A stretch of DNA of 6,871 nt from Rhodospirillaceae bacterium (lineage in GTDB: Bacteria > Pseudomonadota > Alphaproteobacteria > Rickettsiales > UBA3002), in NCBI GenBank assembly GCA_947458525.1, contig CANHAG010000069.1, positions 1 through 6,871 of the forward strand, given 5' to 3'. Every line of letters starts with the position of its first letter. Within the stretch, counting starts at the first letter, position 1. The notes under the pieces were generated by a model, which saw nothing but the letters and a program-made list of their open reading frames with translations, was not told the DNA's origin and searched no databases. The position numbers were made by a program, and so were the translations under genes. This document shows, piece after piece, positions 1 to 6,112 of this stretch.

Positions 1-1
1 T

Positions 2-589
2 CCGGAAGCCATAGCTGCGATGCAGGAGCGGGTGGCGGAGGTGAAAACCGGGCAGGCGGCAGAGCTTATCTGGCTGCTCGAGCACCCCGCTCTTTACACT
101 GCCGGAACGAGTGCGAAGAGAAAAGATTTGTTACAACCAGAAGGTGCGGGATTGCCAGTTTTTACCACCGGAAGGGGTGGGCAATATACCTATCACGGGC
201 CGGGGCAGCGTATCGGATATTTCATTCTTGATCTCAAACGCCGCACTCCCGACATCCGCGCCTATGTAAAAATCCTTGAGCAGATAATTATAGATACGGT
301 AAGCAGCTTTAACGTAAACAGCTTTACAAGGGAAGGCCGGATAGGTGTCTGGGTCGAAACACCTTCCGGTGAGGCCAAGATCGCGGCGCTCGGGGTGAGG
401 GTACAGCAGGGGATCACCAGCCACGGCATCGCCATTAACCTCTGCCCGGATCTGGGGAACTATAAAGGCATTATTCCTTGTGGAATCAATAACTATGGGG
501 TGTCATCATTATGGCAGCTTGGGGTGGAAATTTCAAGCGAAACACTCGATGAGGCGCTGATTGCCTCAATAAAAAAGCATTTTTCCTGA
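2..589 (+). CDS. lipB: Octanoyltransferase LipB, 5'-truncated by the window edge
   Basis: Lipoyl(octanoyl) transferase, which moves octanoate from octanoyl-ACP to the lipoyl domains of 2-oxoacid dehydrogenases and the glycine cleavage H protein (cytoplasm, lipoate synthesis). The frame stays open to the window edge: the codons before the ATG at position 20 read PEAIAA, which fits the family's N-terminal helix, so the true start is upstream and that ATG is internal. Counting from it, the signature RGGQYTYHGPGQ is at residues 52-63, the catalytic lysine in GEAKIAALGVRV is K120, and the acyl-accepting cysteine in GIIPCGI is C154. The 34-residue Lys-Cys spacing matches what I recall for characterised LipB. 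The C-terminus looks complete, ending at TGA 587-589. It converges on acyP with a 35-bp gap. Function is secure from the motifs; only the N-terminus is missing. Confidence 0.95.
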   Translation, partial: PEAIAAMQERVAEVKTGQAAELIWLLEHPALYTAGTSAKRKDLLQPEGAGLPVFTTGRGGQYTYHGPGQRIGYFILDLKRRTPDIRAYVKILEQIIIDTVSSFNVNSFTREGRIGVWVETPSGEAKIAALGVRVQQGITSHGIAINLCPDLGNYKGIIPCGINNYGVSSLWQLGVEISSETLDEALIASIKKHFS

Positions 590-624
590 AAAAATCTTTA
601 CAAAATCTTCCATAAATAAAAAAT

Positions 625-912
625 TTACAGAGTATCTAGTTGAATGAAACAAGGCCGTATTTTTCCGTTTTTATAAGAAATGGCTTCAACATTTTTTACA
701 CGTGCTGCAAGCGGGCCTTCCCAGCAGGCTTCAATCATCGTGGTTACGCTCGCTTGCGCCCCCGAAATAGTCATCTCAACCGAACCACATCTAAGGTTGC
801 GTACCCAGCCTATTAACTCGCGTTCTACGGCATTGAGCATTGCCCATGAACGGAACCCCACCCCCTGCACCCTGCCGATGATCATCAGATGCATTGTAAT
901 AGTCTTATCCAT
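625..912 (-). CDS. acyP: Acylphosphatase
   Basis: Small cytoplasmic enzyme that hydrolyses acyl phosphates such as acetyl phosphate and carbamoyl phosphate. The product is 95 aa, the usual family size. Both family signatures are visible: GRVQGVGFR at residues 13-21 (phosphate-binding loop, catalytic R21) and the G-W-V-R-N...G-S-V...G pattern at 35-51 (catalytic N39). The R-N spacing of 18 equals that of the vertebrate enzymes. The frame is open to an earlier ATG at 954, adding 14 residues, but the ATG at 912 has a strong GGAGGA just upstream and gives the normal N-terminus, so I chose it. The gene is convergent with lipB and divergent from the aminotransferase. Its last codons and stop lie in AT-rich DNA shared with the short lipB intergenic gap. 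Confidence 0.93.
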   Translation of the reverse strand: MDKTITMHLMIIGRVQGVGFRSWAMLNAVERELIGWVRNLRCGSVEMTISGAQASVTTMIEACWEGPLAARVKNVEAISYKNGKIRPCFIQLDTL

Positions 913-916
913 TTTC

Positions 917-922
917 TCCTCC
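917..922 (-). promoter_or_regulatory. Shine-Dalgarno of acyP (decides the start)
   Basis: On the minus strand GGAGGA lies four bases before the ATG at 912-910. It is the strongest ribosome binding site in the window and selects the 95-aa start over the in-frame ATG at 954. Confidence 0.75.
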
Positions 923-974
923 GATATTTTCAAAAATTTCATGGTATGATGCAAGGGAATCGATTATTTTTATC

Positions 975-1003
975 TTGTATATGCTTCCATCCATGTATTT
1001 ATC
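975..1003 (+). promoter_or_regulatory. Weak candidate promoter of the argD-type gene
   Basis: TTGTAT (975-980) is followed after 17 bases by TTTATC (998-1003), only a rough match to -35/-10 elements. The whole 913-1015 divergent gap is AT-rich and must hold promoters for both acyP (-) and the aminotransferase (+). No clear operator or riboswitch fold is visible, and there is no clear Shine-Dalgarno before the ATG at 1016. Confidence 0.2.
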
Positions 1004-1015
1004 ATTGAAAACTCT

Positions 1016-2284
1016 ATGAGCACCAGCACCACCCAGCCGCCACTCGGTAGCGCCAGCGCCGCGCTCATCCATAAAGCCCAGCAATTCTATACACTTAACT
1101 ATAAACCGCGCGAGATGATTCTTGACCGCGGCAAGGGCGCGCGTCTTTATGATCTTGATGGCAAGGAGTATATTGATCTGAGCTCCGGCATCGCCGTTTC
1201 CTCCCTCGGCCATCAACACCCTAAGTTACTGAAAGCTCTGCACAGACAGTCGCGAAAGCTTTGGCATACAAGCAATGTATTTTATACCGAACCCCCCATT
1301 CGGCTGGCGGAAAAACTGGTGGAGCTTTCGGGCTTCGCGCGCCGGGTGTATCTCTGTAATTCGGGCACGGAGGCCAACGAGGCGGCCATCAAGCTGGTGC
1401 GTAAATACGCGGCCGATAAGGGGCGCGACCCCGCCCACCGCGAGATCATCTCCTTTGCAGGCTCTTTCCATGGTCGCACGCTCGCTGCCGTTACTGCCAC
1501 GGCACAGCCCAAATACCATCAGGGGTTTGAGCCTTTGCCTCCGGGCTTCGTTTATTGCAGCAAATTCAATGACGAAGCGGCAATTTCCTCCATGGTCAGC
1601 GACAAAACCTGTGCGATTTTTGTAGAACCGGTACAGGGCGAGGGGGGTGTGGTTCCCGCAAAGCCTGGCTTTCTAAAATATCTCAGGAGCTTATGTGATA
1701 ATGTGGGCGCGCTTTTAGTGGTGGATGAAATTCAGGCCGGAATGGGGCGCACCGGCACCATGTTCGCCTACACGCAGGACGGAATTGTGCCCGATGTGGT
1801 CACGCTTGCTAAAGCTTTAGGTTGTGGTCTGCCGATCGGTGCCATGCTGGTGGGGGAAAAGGCATCAGAGACATTTCAGTTCGGTTCGCATGGCTCCACC
1901 TTTGGCGGAAACCCGGTCATGTCAGCAGTTGCACTTGAGGCGATAAAAATATTATCATCAAAGCAAATTTCTGAAAGCGTGCAAGAAAATCATATTATTA
2001 TGATGAATATGCTTGATAGTTTTAATAGAGAGCTGGATATGTTTTCCGAGCTGCGCGGGAGGGGGTTGATGATTGGGGCAGAGCTAAAATCCACCTATAA
2101 AGGCCAGGCCAATGCCATCGCAGATCTTGCCCGCAAAGAGGGTGTACTGGTGCTGATTGCCGGGCCAGATGTGCTGCGGTTTCTACCCCCCCTGAATATC
2201 ACGAAGAAAGAGATTAATAGAGGATTGTTACGATTGCGTAACGCTCTGGTGAAATTTAAGGCAGACATGCCACATGCGGCATAG
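1016..2284 (+). CDS. argD: Class III PLP aminotransferase, acetylornithine/succinylornithine type (ArgD/AstC)
   Basis: 422 aa, full length for a class III (fold type I) aminotransferase. Landmarks: LSSGIAVSSLGHQHP at 55-69, CNSGTEANEAA (114-124) binding the PLP phosphate, FHGRT (151-155) stacking on the ring, VVDEIQAGMGRTG with D237 contacting the pyridine N, and LAKALGCGLPIGA with Schiff-base lysine K266. Residues HGSTFGGNP (292-300) and the C-terminal VLIAGPDVLRFLPPLN (378-393) resemble the enteric ArgD/AstC branch more than the GABA or ornithine-delta enzymes. Expected reaction: reversible transamination of N2-acetylornithine with 2-oxoglutarate in arginine synthesis, or of succinylornithine in degradation. 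No other ast or arg gene is in view, so the exact substrate is inferred. The ATG at 1016 is the first in its frame and lacks a clear Shine-Dalgarno. Codons 309-338 are markedly AT-rich. The M20 hydrolase follows after 74 bp. Confidence 0.85.
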   Translation: MSTSTTQPPLGSASAALIHKAQQFYTLNYKPREMILDRGKGARLYDLDGKEYIDLSSGIAVSSLGHQHPKLLKALHRQSRKLWHTSNVFYTEPPIRLAEKLVELSGFARRVYLCNSGTEANEAAIKLVRKYAADKGRDPAHREIISFAGSFHGRTLAAVTATAQPKYHQGFEPLPPGFVYCSKFNDEAAISSMVSDKTCAIFVEPVQGEGGVVPAKPGFLKYLRSLCDNVGALLVVDEIQAGMGRTGTMFAYTQDGIVPDVVTLAKALGCGLPIGAMLVGEKASETFQFGSHGSTFGGNPVMSAVALEAIKILSSKQISESVQENHIIMMNMLDSFNRELDMFSELRGRGLMIGAELKSTYKGQANAIADLARKEGVLVLIAGPDVLRFLPPLNITKKEINRGLLRLRNALVKFKADMPHAA

Positions 2285-2312
2285 GCTGTAAATTGGTGAG
2301 CAAGGCAGAATC

Positions 2313-2333
2313 CCCGCGTTTTTCGGCCGCGGG
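2313..2333. repeat. Small GC hairpin between argD and the M20 gene
   Basis: CCCGCG (2313-2318) pairs with CGCGGG (2328-2333) across a nine-base loop. No T-run follows on either strand, so it is not a normal intrinsic terminator. It could stabilise or process a joint transcript. Confidence 0.35.
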
Positions 2334-2353
2334 TATGGAGTAAAGAAATAGCA

Positions 2354-2369
2354 TTATTATGCATAATAA
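2354..2369. repeat. 16-bp perfect palindrome centred on the M20 start codon
   Basis: TTATTATGCATAATAA equals its own reverse complement and contains the initiating ATG (2359-2361). It could be an operator-like site or a hairpin masking the start. It may also be chance in an AT-rich patch. Confidence 0.6.
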
Positions 2370-3573
2370 ACAACAGGATGATGTTCTTGCGTGGCTCAAG
2401 GGTGAGGCCGATATTATGGCCGACTTGACCCGTGAGTGGGCTGAAATCAATTCAGGCAGCTACAACCCTGACGGGATTATCCGCCAGCGTGACGCCATGG
2501 CCGAAAAATTCCAGACACTGGGTGGGGAGGCGGCGCTGATGCCAGTGGGGAAAATACCCTCGATATCAGCAGAAGGTCAAGAGGTTACTTATCAGCCGCC
2601 TGAGGCATTTTCGTTGGTCAAGCGCCCCCATGCCCCACTGCAAATATTGCTGGTGGGGCATATAGACACTGTCTACGCGAGTGATCATCCATTCCAATCA
2701 ACCGAGCTTTTGCCGGGGAACAAATTACGGGGTCCCGGGGTAGCCGATATGAAAGGTGGGATTGTGGTCATGCTCAAAGCACTGGAGACATTTGAGCGCT
2801 ACCAGGGTGCCGATCGGCTTGGCTGGCAGGTACTGCTAACGCCTGACGAAGAAATTGGCTCCATCGGCTCCGCCCCGCTATTGAAAGCGGCAGCGAAGGG
2901 CAAATATGCGGGCATGGTTTACGAGCCTGCACTCGCGGATGGAACGCTTGCCGGCGCACGTAAGGGCAGCGGCAATTTTGCACTGGTAGTGCGTGGCCGC
3001 GCCGCCCATGCCGGGCGCAATCCTGAGGAAGGGCGTAATGCGATTGTCGCCTGTGCATATCTTGTGCAAGCCCTTGTAATGCTAGCAGAGAAAGGTGCCG
3101 GCGTTACCATCAACCCCGCCCGCATTCAGGGCGGTGGGCCGCTGAATATGGTTCCGGATCTGGCCATTATACATTATAACGTGCGCACGCAGCGGCTAGA
3201 AGATGAGGCATGGGTGACGGAGGAAGTGGCAAGAATTGCTGCTGAAGCAGCGGCACGGTGTGAGGTGTCGGTTACCCCTCACGGCCACTTCACCCGCCCG
3301 CCCAAGCCGATGACGCCTGAAAATCAGCGGCTTTTTGACCTGGTGCAGGATTGCGGCCGCACCCTCGGCCTGACGCTTGCGGTCACGCCATCCGGCGGGT
3401 GCTGCGATGGCAATAATCTCTGGCATTACGGCCTGCCAAATGTGGATACGCTTGGCGTGCGCGGTGCCAATATTCATTCCGATCAGGAATTTATGTATCT
3501 GGATAGTCTTACCGAGCGCGCCCAACTCTCCGCCTTGATGCTCATGCGCCTGGCCGACGGGGCGCTGGGGTGA
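2359..3573 (+). CDS. M20 family metallohydrolase, carboxypeptidase G2-like
   Basis: 404 aa di-zinc hydrolase of the M20 (ArgE/DapE/CPG2) family. The metal site is complete: H101 in GHIDTV, bridging D130 in GVADMKGG, catalytic E164 and ligand E165 in PDEEIGS, E189 in YEPAL, and H373 in NIHSDQEF. Spacing matches Pseudomonas carboxypeptidase G2 (H112, D141, E175, E176, E200, H385 as I recall) with a constant offset of 11, then 12. The dimerisation domain lies at about 200-310, with GRAAHAGRNPEEGRNA at 213-228. No signal peptide is seen, so it is probably cytoplasmic. The family cleaves amide bonds next to a carboxyl-terminal amino acid or removes N-acyl groups; the substrate here is unknown. Its position behind the argD-type gene suggests an N-acyl amino acid. 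An in-frame TAA at 2341 shows that no start lies further upstream. No good Shine-Dalgarno is seen at normal spacing. Confidence 0.88.
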   Translation: MHNKQQDDVLAWLKGEADIMADLTREWAEINSGSYNPDGIIRQRDAMAEKFQTLGGEAALMPVGKIPSISAEGQEVTYQPPEAFSLVKRPHAPLQILLVGHIDTVYASDHPFQSTELLPGNKLRGPGVADMKGGIVVMLKALETFERYQGADRLGWQVLLTPDEEIGSIGSAPLLKAAAKGKYAGMVYEPALADGTLAGARKGSGNFALVVRGRAAHAGRNPEEGRNAIVACAYLVQALVMLAEKGAGVTINPARIQGGGPLNMVPDLAIIHYNVRTQRLEDEAWVTEEVARIAAEAAARCEVSVTPHGHFTRPPKPMTPENQRLFDLVQDCGRTLGLTLAVTPSGGCCDGNNLWHYGLPNVDTLGVRGANIHSDQEFMYLDSLTERAQLSALMLMRLADGALG

Positions 3574-3580
3574 TTGCACC

Positions 3581-3621
3581 GGGGACATGCATTGGGGACA
3601 CAATGAATTTATTGTGTCCCC
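3581..3621. repeat. GGGGACACAAT hairpin repeat, copy 1 (tail on the left)
   Basis: Perfect 11-bp inverted repeat: GGGGACACAAT (3594-3604), loop GAATTT (3605-3610), ATTGTGTCCCC (3611-3621). An extra half-site GGGGACA lies at 3581-3587, six bases before the left arm. The 28-nt core is identical to copy 2 at 6687-6714. It sits eight bases after the stop of the M20 gene. No T-run follows. REP-like in form; family membership is inferred. Confidence 0.9.
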
Positions 3622-3655
3622 GACGCGCCCATTCTGCCTATCGCCATAGTTTTCC

Positions 3656-3683
3656 TTGAGTTTATTCCTAAGTGCCCTATACC
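3656..3683 (+). promoter_or_regulatory. Candidate promoter of folE
   Basis: TTGAGT (3656-3661) and TATACC (3678-3683) are separated by 16 bases, giving a leader of roughly 20 bases before the ATG at 3712. Plausible sigma-70-like spacing with a moderate match. It would drive the folE-maf pair after the repeat. Confidence 0.35.
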
Positions 3684-3711
3684 ACCAACTCCACCTTAAA
3701 ACAGGATCCAC

Positions 3712-4335
3712 ATGCAAAAATTATTAGCCAAACGCCCCACCACGAGCAAGCCTTCCGCCCGTACCCGCCCGAGCGAGGCAGAGGCCATGGCAGCGGTAAA
3801 AACCCTCATCCGCTGGGCAGGCGATGACCCCACGCGCGAAGGGCTGGTTGAAACCCCAAAGCGCGTGGTTGAGGCCTACCGCGAATTTTTCGCCGGCTAC
3901 GAGCAGAACCCGGATGACATCCTCGCTAAGACCTTTGAAGAGGTTGAGGATTATGACGAAATCGTACTGCTCAAGAATATGCGGTTTGAGTCGCATTGCG
4001 AGCATCATATGGTGCCGATTATCGGCAAGGCGCATGTGGCTTATATACCCAACCGCAAAGTGGTGGGTATCAGCAAAATCGCCCGGCTGGTGGATGTGTT
4101 TGCCAAGCGCCTGCAGACCCAGGAGCTGATGACCAAGCAGATCGCCGAAACCATCGAGCGCGTGCTGAAACCGCGAGGAGTCGCGGTGATTATTGATGCT
4201 TACCATGAATGTATGACGACGCGCGGCGTGCATAAATCGGAAACCACGACGGTCACCTCAGCGATGCATGGTGTGTTCAAATCTCAGGCTACCAGCCGCG
4301 CCGAGCTCATGTCACTCATCCAGCAGCAGGTGTGA
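3712..4335 (+). CDS. folE: GTP cyclohydrolase I (FolE, zinc type)
   Basis: 207 aa. Converts GTP to 7,8-dihydroneopterin triphosphate plus formate, the entry step to folate, to tetrahydropterins and to queuosine via QueD. The zinc ligands are C96 and H99 in ESHCEHH and C167 in [10 protein letters not shown]. The C96-C167 gap of 71 equals that of E. coli FolE (C110/C181), and H98 and H165 match its catalytic histidines. [19 protein letters not shown] (34-52) is the usual N-terminal substrate-site region, and the C-terminal [10 protein letters not shown] block (181-190) is intact. An AGGA (3703-3706) six bases before the ATG supports the start. The overall sequence looks alphaproteobacterial. 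Its stop overlaps the maf start (TGATG), so the two are likely translationally coupled. The queD-like gene downstream would use its product. Confidence 0.96.
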   Translation: MQKLLAKRPTTSKPSARTRPSEAEAMAAVKTLIRWAGDDPTREGLVETPKRVVEAYREFFAGYEQNPDDILAKTFEEVEDYDEIVLLKNMRFESHCEHHMVPIIGKAHVAYIPNRKVVGISKIARLVDVFAKRLQTQELMTKQIAETIERVLKPRGVAVIIDAYHECMTTRGVHKSETTTVTSAMHGVFKSQATSRAELMSLIQQQV

Positions 4336-4940
4336 TGCCGCTTCTTGCCAACAAGCCCCTGATACTGGCTTCTGGCTCCGTTGTGCGCCAGCAGATGCTG
4401 GCGGCGGCGGGGCTCAAATTTTCTATTCGTTCTCCCGGCCATGAGGAAGAAGCCGTTAAACCCACCATCCGCCATTTACCGCTCAGTGAACAGGCGCTGC
4501 GGCTGGCAGATGTGAAGGCCGCGCCTATCAGCCGCGCCCAGCCGGAAGCGCTCGTGATAGGGGCGGATCAGATATGTTCTCTCGATGGCGAGATTTTCAG
4601 CAAGCCCGGTACGTTTGAACATGCTGCCGAGCAGCTGCGCCGCTTAAGCGGTAAAACCCACACCCAGACCTGCGCTGCCGTTCTGCTGGAGCGTGGCGAG
4701 CCAATCTGGACATACGCGGCGCAAGCCCGCCTGACCATGCGCAACCTGAGTGATGAGGAAATTGAAGCCTATATCCGCGCCGATACCCCACTTGCCGCGT
4801 GTGGCGCCTATAAAATTGAATCCCTTGGTCGGCATCTGTTTGCCTCCATTGAGGGCGATCAGGATGTGATTAAGGGGCTACCACTCATCCCGCTACTGGC
4901 CGAACTGCACAAGATCGGGGCAATCGGATGGAGTAAATAG
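4335..4940 (+). CDS. maf: Maf-family nucleotide pyrophosphatase
   Basis: 201 aa. Maf proteins hydrolyse non-canonical or excess nucleoside triphosphates to monophosphates and pyrophosphate. Visible motifs: ILASGSVVRQQML at 10-22 (the S-x-x-R loop, R18), VIGADQICSLDGEIFSKP at 74-91 (catalytic D78, K90), GAYKIESLG at 157-165 and KGLPLIPL at 180-187. The DQ-x-C-x-LDGEI form and the C-G-A-Y-K-x-E segment look closer to YceF (m7GTP type) than to YhdE (dTTP/UTP type); this subfamily call is inferred by eye. A GTG at 4332 is also in frame, but the ATG at 4335 overlaps the folE TGA and is preferred. The stop TAG (4938-4940) forms the outer base pairs of the downstream repeat. In many alphaproteobacteria maf is followed by aroE, which is not the case here. 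Confidence 0.9.
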   Translation: MPLLANKPLILASGSVVRQQMLAAAGLKFSIRSPGHEEEAVKPTIRHLPLSEQALRLADVKAAPISRAQPEALVIGADQICSLDGEIFSKPGTFEHAAEQLRRLSGKTHTQTCAAVLLERGEPIWTYAAQARLTMRNLSDEEIEAYIRADTPLAACGAYKIESLGRHLFASIEGDQDVIKGLPLIPLLAELHKIGAIGWSK

Positions 4941-5048
4941 CCGTTAGCTGTTAGCAGTTCGCGGTTAGATCTTCTATGTGATTGGCATGGTATTGCTTCT
5001 TGCACTATAAAAGCTAAAACCTCACAGCTCACGGCTAATGGCTCATTG
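4938..5048. repeat. Two facing arrays of degenerate heptamers (imperfect inverted repeat)
   Basis: The left array is four heptamers from 4941: CCGTTAG, CTGTTAG, CAGTTCG, CGGTTAG (to 4968). The right array, from 5014, is CTAAAAC, CTCACAG, CTCACGG, CTAATGG, CTCATTG (to 5048), which reads on the other strand as the same heptamer type. Bases 4938-4953 pair with the segment ending at 5037 at 14 of 16 positions. The element fills the whole maf-queD-like gap. It begins on the maf stop codon and ends directly at the next ATG. Confidence 0.8.
4982..5011 (+). promoter_or_regulatory. Candidate promoter inside the heptamer element
   Basis: TTGGCA (4982-4987) and TATAAA (5006-5011) with an 18-base spacer, the best sigma-70-like match in the window. 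It lies in the unique 45-bp centre between the two heptamer arrays and would place a start site about 30 bases before the queD-like ATG, so the right array would be the 5' leader. Confidence 0.45.
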
Positions 5049-6038
5049 ATGCAGCTTTTTGTAGAACATCTGACCACGATTGACTCGGCCTATCTTCACC
5101 CCGAACACGGGCTGCTGGGCGAGAGCTGGATTGTGGATGTAGCGCTTGAGGGGGCGCTGGATGCGGCCTCCATGGTCATGGATTTTGCGCATGTGAAAAA
5201 GCGCCTGAAAGCCGCCATTGACGGCTCGCTCGACCATGTGCTGATTGTACCTGAACGCGCGAAGAATCTCTCTCTTTTTTACTCACCCCACCTCCCCACC
5301 GACCCCCACTCCACCCCTGAGGGCGAGTCACATTCGCTTGCGAATTTGGTGGGGGGTAAGGCCACAGAAGACCCCCCCACGGAACTCGCGCGCAAGAGCG
5401 CGCAAATTCCCGCTCCCCCTCAGGGGGGGAGCAAAACGGGGGATGGTGTGGTAATCGAATGGCGGTTCGGCAAGGGGGAAATGCTTGTGCATTACTCCCC
5501 AAAATCATCTGTAGCCCTGCTTGATTCCGAGATCGTAACGGACGCGGCAATGGTCGCGTATTTAGCGCGTGTTCTGGCGCCCGTGTTACCCTCAACCGTG
5601 AGCAAACTCAGCCTTACCTTGCGCCATGAAGTCACCGACGACAGCTATTACCATTACGTACACGGGCTTAAAACCCATGACGGGCATTGCCAGCGCATTG
5701 CCCATGGCCATCGCTCGCGGATTATGATCTGGAAGAATGGCGCGCGCGAGAGATCGCTAGAGGCATCCTGGGCGGCGGAGTGGAAAACCGCTTATCTCGC
5801 CACGCGCGCCGATATCCGGGCAGAAAAAAACGGCATGTTAGAGATGGGCTATGAGGCGAGCGAAGGCTGGTTTGCCCTCAGCTACCCCTCGCATCGCTGC
5901 CATATTCTCGAAACCGATTCGACCGTGGAACAGATCGCAAGCCACATCGCCACTACGCTCAAAGCCCGCGACCCCTCGGCCAGCTTCCGTGTCCGCGCCT
6001 ATGAAGGCGTGCAGAAGGGGGCAGTGGCGGAGGCGTGA
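5049..6038 (+). CDS. QueD/PTPS-family protein (6-carboxytetrahydropterin synthase-like), two T-fold halves with an embedded repeat
   Basis: 329 aa. The N-terminal half (1-75) has GESWIVDVALEG, SMVMDFAHVK (41-50) and LDHVLIVP (61-68), the T-fold pattern of 6-pyruvoyl/6-carboxytetrahydropterin synthases, but lacks the HGH zinc motif. The C-terminal half has YYHYVHGLKTHDGHCQRIAH at 200-219 followed by GHRS: C214 as candidate catalytic cysteine and H205 or H202, H219 and H221 as zinc ligands, with E319 near the end. As I recall, proteobacterial homologues are about 270-280 aa with the same HDGxCQRIAHGHRS block. The excess is residues ~79-133, Pro/Gly-rich and encoded by a palindromic repeat. With FolE upstream, the likely substrate is dihydroneopterin triphosphate. 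The start is ATG 5049 (TTG 5046 is also possible), with no clear Shine-Dalgarno. True QueD activity is not proven. Confidence 0.82.
   Translation: MQLFVEHLTTIDSAYLHPEHGLLGESWIVDVALEGALDAASMVMDFAHVKKRLKAAIDGSLDHVLIVPERAKNLSLFYSPHLPTDPHSTPEGESHSLANLVGGKATEDPPTELARKSAQIPAPPQGGSKTGDGVVIEWRFGKGEMLVHYSPKSSVALLDSEIVTDAAMVAYLARVLAPVLPSTVSKLSLTLRHEVTDDSYYHYVHGLKTHDGHCQRIAHGHRSRIMIWKNGARERSLEASWAAEWKTAYLATRADIRAEKNGMLEMGYEASEGWFALSYPSHRCHILETDSTVEQIASHIATTLKARDPSASFRVRAYEGVQKGAVAEA
5283..5447. repeat. GC-rich palindromic element inside the queD-like gene
   Basis: Nested inverted repeats: CCCCTGAGGG (5314-5323) with CCCTCAGGGG (5417-5426); CGAGT (5324-5328) with ACTCG (5384-5388); ATTCGC-TT-GCGAAT (5332-5345); GTGGGGGGT (5349-5357) with ACCCCCCCAC (5371-5380); GCGCGC-AAGA-GCGCGC (5388-5403); and GCTCCCCC (5412-5419) with GGGGGAGC (5425-5432). 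C-rich flanks at 5286-5313 face G-rich DNA at 5438-5455. The frame stays open throughout, encoding residues ~79-133 with low-complexity Pro, Thr, Gly and Ser. The outer limits are estimates. It resembles in behaviour the palindromic elements found inside Rickettsia proteins; identity with that family is not claimed. Confidence 0.75.
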
Positions 6039-6112
6039 TGCGCATAAAAATCTCGCTTTTCTGTCTGATTCCTGCGAAGCTCCGCCCATGCGTTACTGGG
6101 GTTCATTTCTGA
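6038..6112 (+). other. Possible 24-codon leader ORF between the queD-like gene and msrA
   Basis: Its ATG (6038-6040) overlaps the queD-like TGA. It starts MRIKISLFCLI and ends at a TGA (6110-6112) that overlaps an in-frame msrA ATG at 6112, so TGATG junctions lie on both sides. The start is basic then hydrophobic. No Shine-Dalgarno of its own is clear. It could be a coupling leader or chance. Confidence 0.2.

Noticed and set aside
299..328. Near-tandem 15-bp duplication in lipB (V-S-S-F-N / V-N-S-F-T)
   Set aside because: Twelve of 15 bases match, but the protein keeps the normal LipB length across this region, so it is probably coincidence and not an insertion.
580..594. TTTTT-CCTG-AAAAA inverted repeat at the end of lipB as a terminator
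   Set aside because: The stem is only five A-T pairs with no GC core, too weak for an intrinsic terminator.
3594..3621. Hairpin copy 1 as a standard rho-independent terminator
   Set aside because: The stem is strong, but no T-run follows on either strand; it is better treated as a repeat.
3196..3717. 173-codon minus-strand frame spanning the M20 3' end and hairpin copy 1
   Set aside because: It lies opposite the catalytic and zinc-binding part of the M20 gene, and no protein family is recognisable.
4938..5048. Heptamer element as a CRISPR array
   Set aside because: The units are 7 bp, tandem and degenerate with no spacers, and the two arrays are inverted; no cas gene is present.
5176..5595. 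139-codon open frame on the minus strand through the queD-like gene
   Set aside because: It exists because the GC-rich palindrome is free of stops on both strands; it has no recognisable domain and lies opposite a conserved gene.
5851..6087. Upstream extension of the msrA frame
   Set aside because: It overlaps the conserved C-terminus of the queD-like gene in another frame and is basic, low-complexity sequence unlike MsrA.
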